Source: Geomobilibacter sp964431365
Lineage (GTDB): Bacteria; Desulfobacterota; Desulfuromonadia; Geobacterales; DSM-12255
Length of the DNA: 64,000 bases
Assembly: GCA_964431365.1 (NCBI GenBank)
Contig: CAYSJJ010000007.1
Coordinates: forward strand, 16,843 to 80,842
Reading direction: 5' to 3'
Notes under the pieces: generated by a model
Database searches by the model: none
The model's input: the letters and a program-made list of their open reading frames with translations, nothing else
What the model was told of the DNA's origin: nothing
Position numbers and translations under genes: made by a program
Shown here: positions 58,506 to 64,000 of the stretch, piece after piece
Layout: every line of letters begins with the position of its first letter
Position numbering within the stretch: position 1 is the first letter of the stretch

Positions 58506-59900
58506 CTAATACCGGTAATGCTCCGCCTTGTACGGCCCTTCCACCGGCACGCCGATGTAGTCGGCCTGCTGCTTGGTCAGGGTGGAGAGTTGGGCGTTCA
58601 GCTTCTTCAGCTGCAGCCGTGCCACCTTCTCATCAAGGTGCTTGGGGAGGGTGTAGACACCGGTAGGGTACTTGCCCGGGTTGCAGAAGATCTCGATCTG
58701 GGCGATGGTCTGGTTGGCGAAAGAGGAGGACATCACATAGCTCGGGTGACCGGTGGCGCAGCCGAGGTTCACCAGCCGCCCCTTGGCCAGGAGGATGATC
58801 CGGTTGCCGCTCGGCATGACCACGTGGTCGACCTGGGGCTTGATCTCTTCCCACTGGTACTTTTCGATGGAGGCGACGTCGATCTCGTTGTCGAAGTGCC
58901 CGATGTTGCAGACGATGGCCTGGTCTTTCATCCTGATCAGGTGCTCGTGGGTGATGACATGGTAGTTGCCGGTGCAGGTGACGAAGATGTCGGCCTTGTC
59001 TGCGGCGTACTCCATGGTCACCACGCGGTAACCCTCCATGGCCGCCTGCAGCGCACAGATCGGGTCGATCTCGGTCACCCAGACCTGGGCGGAGAGGGCA
59101 CGCAGGGCCTGGGCCGACCCCTTGCCCACGTCTCCGTAGCCGCAGACCAGGGCGACCTTGCCGGCCACCATCACGTCGGTGGCCCGCTTGATGCCGTCCA
59201 CCAGCGATTCGCGGCAGCCGTACAGGTTGTCGAACTTGGACTTGGTCACCGAGTCGTTGACGTTGATGGCCGGGAAGCGGAGATCGCCCCGCTCGTGCAT
59301 CTGGTAGAGACGATGCACACCGGTGGTGGTCTCCTCGGTAACACCCTTGATCTGGGCGATGCGGGTGGAGTACCAGGTCGGATCGCTCTCAAGCTTTTTC
59401 CTGATGGCGGCGAAGAGGATGGTCTCCTCCTCGGAGCCGGGATTGCTCAGCACGGAACGGTCCTGTTCCGCCTTGGTCCCCAGGTGAAGGAGCAGGGTGG
59501 CGTCGCCGCCGTCGTCCAGGATCATGTTGGAGAAGCCGCCGTCGGGCCACTCGAAGATCCGGTGGGTGTAGTCCCAGTACTGCTCCAGGCTCTCCCCCTT
59601 GACGGCGAAGACCGCGGTACCGCCGGCAGCGATGGCCGCAGCGGCATGATCCTGGGTGGAAAAGATGTTGCATGATGCCCAGCGCACCTCGGCCCCCAGG
59701 TCCTTGAGGGTCTCGATGAGAACGGCGGTCTGGATGGTCATGTGCAAAGAGCCGGTGATGCGAGCCCCCTTGAGCGGCTTCGTGCCGGCGGACTCCTCGC
59801 GGATGGCCATCAGCCCCGGCATCTCGGTCTCGGCGATCTTGATCTCCTTTTTCCCCCACTCGGCGAGGGATAGGTCGGCTACTACGAAATCCTGAGACAT
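58506..59900 (-). CDS. ahcY: S-adenosylhomocysteine hydrolase
   Basis: A 464-residue NAD-dependent enzyme that splits SAH into adenosine and homocysteine. Seen: MPGLMAIREESAGTKPLKGARITGSLHMTIQTAVLIETL, NVNDSVTKSKFDNLYGCRESLVDGIKRATDVMVAGKVALVCGYGDVGKGSAQALRAL (GYGDVGKG NAD motif), HFDNEID and the C-terminal PYKAEHYRY. The bacterial-type insert (EQYWDYTHRIFEWPDGG) is present. It follows the SahR-like regulator on the same strand. Confidence 0.97.
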   Translation of the reverse strand: MSQDFVVADLSLAEWGKKEIKIAETEMPGLMAIREESAGTKPLKGARITGSLHMTIQTAVLIETLKDLGAEVRWASCNIFSTQDHAAAAIAAGGTAVFAVKGESLEQYWDYTHRIFEWPDGGFSNMILDDGGDATLLLHLGTKAEQDRSVLSNPGSEEETILFAAIRKKLESDPTWYSTRIAQIKGVTEETTTGVHRLYQMHERGDLRFPAINVNDSVTKSKFDNLYGCRESLVDGIKRATDVMVAGKVALVCGYGDVGKGSAQALRALSAQVWVTEIDPICALQAAMEGYRVVTMEYAADKADIFVTCTGNYHVITHEHLIRMKDQAIVCNIGHFDNEIDVASIEKYQWEEIKPQVDHVVMPSGNRIILLAKGRLVNLGCATGHPSYVMSSSFANQTIAQIEIFCNPGKYPTGVYTLPKHLDEKVARLQLKKLNAQLSTLTKQQADYIGVPVEGPYKAEHYRY

Positions 59901-59982
59901 GTCTGTTTCTCCTTTTCTGGTTTAAGTTCCGTCAAGCATCTGCCTGAAAACCGCCACGGAATGGGTTTCTGATACGTAAACG

Positions 59983-60897
59983 CTAGGTGCCAGCCCGTAC
60001 CACCAGCACCGATTCCTGACCTGCCCCGCCCGGAAGCTTCTCGCAGCGCAGATCGGTAAATCCTGCCGCCGTAAGCCATTCGACCAGCTCCTCCTCGCCG
60101 AACCCGAGCCACTGATCGGCCAGTCGCTCCCGGGCCACTTCCCGCTCGTGACGGGCCAGGTCGGCCAGCACCAGCGCCCCACCCGGGGCGAGGATCCGCC
60201 GGATCTCGGCCAGCACCGACGGGGGATCGGCGGCGTGGTGCAGCACCATGTTCAACACCGCACACTCTGCCGACCGGTCCGGCAGCGGCAGGAAGGTCAT
60301 CTCCCCCAGCCGCAGGTCGATACCGGCCAGCCCGGCCGTGGCCAGCCTGCGGCGGGCTTCGTCCAGCATGGCCGGCGAGTGGTCCACACCGATCACCTTG
60401 GCGGACTTGCCCGCCAGGGCCGGCAGCAGGCCGCCGGTCCCGAGCCCCACCTCCACCACGATCTTCCCTTCCGGGACCAGAGCCAGCAGCCGCTCCCGGT
60501 ATTCCGGCACCGGCAGAAGCGTCCGGGCCAGGTCATCCCACTGGCGGGCGTGGCGGTCAAAGAACTCCTGGCTCCGGCGTCGACGCTCTTCCAGGACTCC
60601 GGCCACGGCAGCCAGGTCCTGCCGACGCTCCAGAAGCTCCTGCACCCCCTGTTCGATGGCCGGTCGGATGGCGTCAAAGAAGCTGGACCCGCCACCGGCC
60701 CGATAGTAGCTCCAGGTCCCCTGGCGCTTGACCGTGAGCACGCCGGCCTCGGTAAGGATTTTCAGGTGCCGCGAGATGCGCGACTGCCCCATGGCCATGA
60801 TGCGGGTCAGCTCCTGAACGGTGAATTCACCGGCCAGCAGCACCGCCACCAAGCGCAAACGGCAGGGATCGGCCAAGGCCTTGAGCAGATCGAGCAT
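59983..60897 (-). CDS. sahR: ArsR-type regulator fused to a methyltransferase domain (SahR-like)
   Basis: A 304-residue fusion: an ArsR helix-turn-helix (residues 1-90; LADPCRLRLVAVLLAGEFTVQELTRIMAMGQSRISRHLKILTEAGVLTVKRQG) and a class I methyltransferase-like domain (VVEVGLGTGGLLPAL, VIGVDHSPAMLDEA). SahR of Proteobacteria has this build and controls SAH recycling and methionine genes, using the methyltransferase fold as SAH sensor. Placement directly before ahcY supports that role. Start ATG at 60897 (MLDLLKALADP); an open frame to 60984 crosses the promoter. Confidence 0.85.
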   Translation of the reverse strand: MLDLLKALADPCRLRLVAVLLAGEFTVQELTRIMAMGQSRISRHLKILTEAGVLTVKRQGTWSYYRAGGGSSFFDAIRPAIEQGVQELLERRQDLAAVAGVLEERRRRSQEFFDRHARQWDDLARTLLPVPEYRERLLALVPEGKIVVEVGLGTGGLLPALAGKSAKVIGVDHSPAMLDEARRRLATAGLAGIDLRLGEMTFLPLPDRSAECAVLNMVLHHAADPPSVLAEIRRILAPGGALVLADLARHEREVARERLADQWLGFGEEELVEWLTAAGFTDLRCEKLPGGAGQESVLVVRAGT

Positions 60898-60924
60898 GAA
60901 TATCTGGTTTCCTATTAGAGCTAT

Positions 60925-60970
60925 ATCAACTTTTCTTGATTTATCATACCACCTCACACAAATACAACAA
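60925..60970 (-). promoter_or_regulatory. sahR-ahcY promoter with palindromic operator
   Basis: Minus strand TTGTTG (60970-60965), 16-bp spacer, TATGAT (60948-60943), then the inverted repeat ATCAA-GAAAAG-TTGAT (60940-60925) just downstream of the -10 box, 28 bp before the start. The -35 lies inside the T-run of the upstream gene's terminator. Likely SahR autoregulation; inferred. Confidence 0.6.
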
Positions 60971-61004
60971 AAAAAGCCGTCCACCCGGGGGGATGGACGG
61001 CTTT
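60969..61004 (-). terminator. Terminator of the nitronate monooxygenase-family gene
   Basis: Stem AAAGCCGTCCATCC / GGGTGGACGGCTTT then TTTTGTTGT on the minus strand, 50 bp past the stop. Confidence 0.85.
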
Positions 61005-61052
61005 GCCTTCACAAAACAGCAACGGGCAGGCTACCGCCTGGAGCCGTATGGA

Positions 61053-62135
61053 TTATGCAGCCTCTTCAGCAGCCAGTTCGGCAAAGAGCTCGTCGAACAC
61101 TTCCTGCACCGTACTGATCCTGTCGGCGCGCCAGGCATTGGTGCCGCAGAAGACCAGGCCGGTCTCCACGTCTCCCCGCTGGGCGCGATCAAGGGCGGTG
61201 ACGATACAGAACCGCTCGCCGCTCTCCTTGTAGGAGCACTTTTTCAAACAGGCGTTGGCGCAGACGGTGGCGTTGTCCTGGTCGTAGCCGACGATCGACT
61301 CCTGGTTACCGATGATGGCCCGTCCAGGGAGCCCGGCCGGACTCATGATCAGACCGATATCCTCTTTCCGGCACTCCAGATAGGCGGCCTTGAAGGCATC
61401 ATCGGCGTCGCACTCGACGGTGGGGACGAAGCGGCTGGCCATCTGCACGCCGTCAGCCCCTTCGGCAAGGGCGTGCATCAGGTCGGCACGGTCCCAGATG
61501 CCGCCGGCGGCAATCACGGGGATATCCTGCCCGAATTCGGCAGCGATGAAGGCCTTGATGGCCCGGATCGTTCCATACTGGTCATAGTCGCCGGTGCCGA
61601 TCTGTTCCATCTTTTCACCCAGATGGCCGCCGGCCGTATCCGGATCTTCCACCACGATGGCATCGGGGAGACGATTGTACCCCTTTTCCCATTTCTTGAT
61701 GATCAGCTGGGCCGCCCGCAGCGACGAAACGATGGGGACCAGGGCCACATCCGGCGCGTGGGCCGTGAGGCCGGGCAGCGTCAGGGGGAGTCCGGCGCCG
61801 CAGACGATCACCTTGGCTCCGCCGTCAATGGCGGCCTTCACCAGGATCTCGAAGTCGGCAAGGGCAACCATAACGTTGACCCCGATTACGCCGTCAGGAG
61901 CAATCTCGTAGGCCTTGCGGAGCTCGGCCTTGAACGCCTCGGGCTCGGCCTGAAGATAGTTGGTGCCGCGGAAATAGTCGCTATTGAGGGCGATACCGGC
62001 AGCGGCAACCAGGCCAACGCCGCCGCAGCGGGCCACATGGCCGGCAAGGGAACCACCGGAAATCCTGACCCCCATCCCTCCCTGGATGAGTGGATACTTC
62101 GCCGTATGTTTGCCAATCCGTAGGGGCTTGAGCAC
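61053..62135 (-). CDS. Nitronate monooxygenase / FabK-like flavoprotein
   Basis: A 360-residue TIM-barrel FMN protein: PLIQGGMGVRISGGSLAGHVARCGGVGLVAAAG, VIVCGAGLPLTLPG, VVEDPDTAGGHLG, IPVIAAGGIWDRADLMHALAEGADGVQMASRFV (phosphate-binding). The family covers nitronate monooxygenases, FabK enoyl reductases and others. The late cysteine cluster CANACLKKCSYKESGERFC is not part of the simple NMO core as I know it and could bind iron-sulfur. Start GTG after AGGAGGTAGTTC. Substrate unknown. Confidence 0.85.
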   Translation of the reverse strand: MLKPLRIGKHTAKYPLIQGGMGVRISGGSLAGHVARCGGVGLVAAAGIALNSDYFRGTNYLQAEPEAFKAELRKAYEIAPDGVIGVNVMVALADFEILVKAAIDGGAKVIVCGAGLPLTLPGLTAHAPDVALVPIVSSLRAAQLIIKKWEKGYNRLPDAIVVEDPDTAGGHLGEKMEQIGTGDYDQYGTIRAIKAFIAAEFGQDIPVIAAGGIWDRADLMHALAEGADGVQMASRFVPTVECDADDAFKAAYLECRKEDIGLIMSPAGLPGRAIIGNQESIVGYDQDNATVCANACLKKCSYKESGERFCIVTALDRAQRGDVETGLVFCGTNAWRADRISTVQEVFDELFAELAAEEAA

Positions 62136-62288
62136 GAACTACCTCCTGACTGTTTTACCAACAGTAGCAGAAGCCGGGAAGTGCGAGTGTAATAGAATTG
62201 TAAAACAGGGATGACTCCTCTTCCAGACCGGAGGGATGCGCCCATATCGCTCCTTGCCAAGAGGCGGAGCCCATGGTACATCTTCGGC

Positions 62289-63227
62289 ATGTCGAGGCTC
62301 AAGCGATTATTCACCCCGGTCGTGACCATGATCGCCATGCAGGTGGTCTGGGTCCTCCTGGTGGTCCTCTGGATCTCCTGGATGGTGGGCCGGCACCGGG
62401 AGCTGCGCAGGCTCCTGGAGCGCTACCGTCCGGAGATGGTTCCGCCCGGTTTCGACTGGGTATCCCTAGTGGAGGGGCTGGTGCTCCTCCTCGTCGTCCT
62501 GGCTGGGTTCTACGCCATCTTTCTCTTCTGGAAGCGCCAGTCGAGCCTCTACCAGCGGCAACGCGCCTTCATCACCCAGGTCACCCATGAGCTGAAGTCC
62601 CCCCTCGCCTCCATCCAGCTTCACCTGGAGACCATCCGCCTCAGGAAACCGTCGCCCGACAAGCTGGAACGGTTCCTGGAGACCATGCTCTCCGACACGG
62701 AGCGGCTCAATAACCTGATCAACAACATCCTGATGGCTGCCAAACTGGAGCAGCGCCGCGGCAGACAGAATTTCCCGGTGCTGGACGTCAGCGAATTCAT
62801 CACCCGTTCCCTCGAACAGAAACGAAAACTCATCCCCGAAGGGGGAAGCCTGACGCTGGCGATCGAACCGGGAATCATGGCGCCCGTTGACAGCGACGGG
62901 ATCGATACCGCTTTGCGCAACCTGCTGGAGAACGCCATACTCTACAGTCCGGCTACTCCGGAGATCACGGTGGGCTTGAAAAAGAGCGGCCGTACCTGCC
63001 AGCTTGTCGTGAGCGACCGGGGGAAAGGGCTCACTGCTGCCGAATCACGCAAGGTCTTCCGCATGTTCTACCGGGTACGGGAGCATGGCGAAAACATCCG
63101 TGGTTCGGGGCTTGGCCTGTATATTGTCAAGTCTGTGGTCGAGGAGCACGGCGGGAGCGTCCGGGCGGAGAGCCGGGGGCCGGGTACGGGAACGACCTTC
63201 ACCGTTACCTTGCCGTGCGCAGAGTGA
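62289..63227 (+). CDS. Membrane sensor histidine kinase
   Basis: A 312-residue kinase: two helices (about residues 9-34 and 60-82) around a small periplasmic loop, no HAMP or PAS, the H-box QVTHELKSPLASIQ with H100, N-box NLLENAILYSPA, and G-boxes SDRGKGL and GSGLGLYIVKS. The phosphoacceptor and ATP-binding residues are intact. Start at MSRLKRLF; the open frame begins at 62211 without a ribosome site. Cotranscribed with the response regulator, whose gene starts 14 bp later. Confidence 0.9.
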   Translation: MSRLKRLFTPVVTMIAMQVVWVLLVVLWISWMVGRHRELRRLLERYRPEMVPPGFDWVSLVEGLVLLLVVLAGFYAIFLFWKRQSSLYQRQRAFITQVTHELKSPLASIQLHLETIRLRKPSPDKLERFLETMLSDTERLNNLINNILMAAKLEQRRGRQNFPVLDVSEFITRSLEQKRKLIPEGGSLTLAIEPGIMAPVDSDGIDTALRNLLENAILYSPATPEITVGLKKSGRTCQLVVSDRGKGLTAAESRKVFRMFYRVREHGENIRGSGLGLYIVKSVVEEHGGSVRAESRGPGTGTTFTVTLPCAE

Positions 63228-63241
63228 TTGAGAGGCACAAC

Positions 63242-63946
63242 ATGGGGAGCGAAAAACCGCACATTCTGCTGGTGGAGGACGAAATCCACCTGGCCCGGGG
63301 GATCTGCTACAACCTGGAACAGGAAGAGTACCGGGTGAGCCATGTGGAGAGCGGCGAAGAGGCGCTGGATCGTCTTTCCTACGAACGCTTCTCACTGGTC
63401 ATCCTGGACGTGATGCTGCCGGGGATGGATGGCTTCAAGGTATGCCGCAAGATCCGGGAGATGGATGGCCGGGTGCCGATCCTGATTCTCACCGCCCGGG
63501 TCGACGAGGGGGACCGAATCACCGGCCTCGCCAGTGGTGCCGACGATTACCTGACCAAACCCTTCAGCCTGGACGAATTCCTGTTAAGGGTCGGGGGAAT
63601 GCTCCGGCGTTCGGCGTGGTATCGTCCCGAACCGGTGGAGGAAGGATACCGCTTCGGCGACAACGAGGTGTATCTCCTCTCCTACCGCGCACGGACAGCG
63701 CAGGGGGAAATCGACCTGACTGACCTTGAGGTGCGGGTCCTTACCCTGTTTTTTCAGAACGAAGGGGTAACGCTTACGCGGGGAGAACTCCTGGAAAAGG
63801 TCTGGGGCTACGCCGTCGACGCCGAAACACGCACCCTGGACAATTTCATCGTCCGGCTGCGCAAGTACTTCGAACCGGACCCGGCCGACCCGGTCTTCTT
63901 CCAGACCGTTCGCGGGGTGGGGTATCGGTTCGTGCGGGGGAATTGA
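63242..63946 (+). CDS. OmpR-family response regulator
   Basis: A 234-residue protein: receiver domain with acidic pair VEDE at 11-14, phosphoacceptor D56 in LVILDVMLPGMDG, K106 in LTKPF, and a winged-helix domain (ALEVRVLTLFF-like LTDLEVRVLTLFFQNEGVTLTRGELLEKVWG, FIVRLRKYF, VRGVGYRFV). Regulates unknown targets with the upstream kinase. ATG after GAGAGGCACAAC. Confidence 0.93.
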   Translation: MGSEKPHILLVEDEIHLARGICYNLEQEEYRVSHVESGEEALDRLSYERFSLVILDVMLPGMDGFKVCRKIREMDGRVPILILTARVDEGDRITGLASGADDYLTKPFSLDEFLLRVGGMLRRSAWYRPEPVEEGYRFGDNEVYLLSYRARTAQGEIDLTDLEVRVLTLFFQNEGVTLTRGELLEKVWGYAVDAETRTLDNFIVRLRKYFEPDPADPVFFQTVRGVGYRFVRGN

Positions 63947-64000
63947 GGGCTCAGGGCTCAGGGCTCAGGGCTCAGGGCTCAGGGCTCAGGGCTCAGGGCT
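63946..64000. repeat. GGGCTCA tandem repeat, cut by the window end
   Basis: At least seven perfect copies of the 7-base unit GGGCTCA directly after the response-regulator stop, running off the window. The array is perfect, unlike most others here. Confidence 0.9.

Noticed and set aside
63946..64000. Possible CRISPR array
   Set aside because: The unit is only 7 bases with no spacers, and no cas genes are near.
1..64000. tRNA or rRNA genes
   Set aside because: I looked for T-loop and acceptor patterns and saw none I could support; a tRNAscan run would settle it.

Overview
The window looks like a chromosomal segment of a Geobacteraceae bacterium (Desulfuromonadota; Geobacter or a close relative). 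The evidence is GC-rich coding, a porin-cytochrome conduit with two multiheme c-type cytochromes, a hopanoid cluster (hpnH, dxs, hpnA, shc, hpnN), a leucine T-box in front of leuA, a PEP-CTERM protein, and the order ilvD-ilvB-ilvN-ilvC-psd-pssA-leuA followed by tsaB-rseP-dxr-cdsA-uppS-frr-pyrH-tsf-rpsB, which I recall from Geobacter. Most of it is ordinary housekeeping chromosome with accessory islands between operons.

Layout. 1-1.4 kb: tail of an MFS transporter and a type II toxin-antitoxin pair. 1.4-6.1 kb: TetR regulator, outer-membrane barrel, 8-heme cytochrome and 9-heme lipoprotein cytochrome, one minus-strand operon. 6.4-7.0 kb: a TPR protein. 7.0-16.9 kb: hopanoid cluster split around a divergent promoter region. 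16.9-22.4 kb: ffh-rpsP-khpA-rimM-trmD-SPOUT methylase-rplS-rnhB-yraN operon on the minus strand. 22.4-25.6 kb: nucleoside phosphorylase, a secreted TTR-like protein and a large secreted metalloprotease. 25.6-27.1 kb: cold-shock protein and LOG-family protein. 27.2-29.1 kb: leuCD. 29.3-33.9 kb: an aromatic-proline repeat protein, MlaE, MlaD and a CruF-like membrane protein. 33.9-42.7 kb: branched-chain amino acid operons with phospholipid genes psd and pssA between them. 43.0-50.8 kb: tsaB to rpsB. 50.9-53.4 kb: HD-GYP protein, PEP-CTERM protein and a small membrane protein. 53.7-57.0 kb: lptFG and an IPT/TIG protein. 57.1-62.1 kb: DsbC-like protein, cupin, ahcY with its SahR-like regulator, nitronate monooxygenase family protein. 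62.3-63.9 kb: two-component system.

Functionally the window is rich in envelope biology: hopanoids (dxs and dxr feed isoprenoids, shc cyclises, hpnH and hpnA extend, hpnN transports), phospholipids (cdsA, pssA, psd), phospholipid and LPS transport (mlaDE, lptFG), undecaprenyl carrier (uppS) and extracellular electron transfer.

The least explained signals are: (i) an exported protein with about 18 copies of a (L/F)(W/F/Y)P(L/F/I)(Y/F/W) motif, translationally coupled to mlaE in a locus that has no mlaF ATPase; (ii) several vocabularies of degenerate 7-8 bp intergenic repeats, some of which supply the last codons of genes and one of which sits in frame inside hpnN as a 78-bp hairpin; (iii) a second repeat family with GCAGGTTGCT ends; (iv) a 16-bp palindrome shared at 14 of 16 positions between the cytochrome regulator promoter and the region upstream of the PEP-CTERM gene. 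Two runs of 10 N, in leuA and ilvB, look like assembly placeholders and not lesions.
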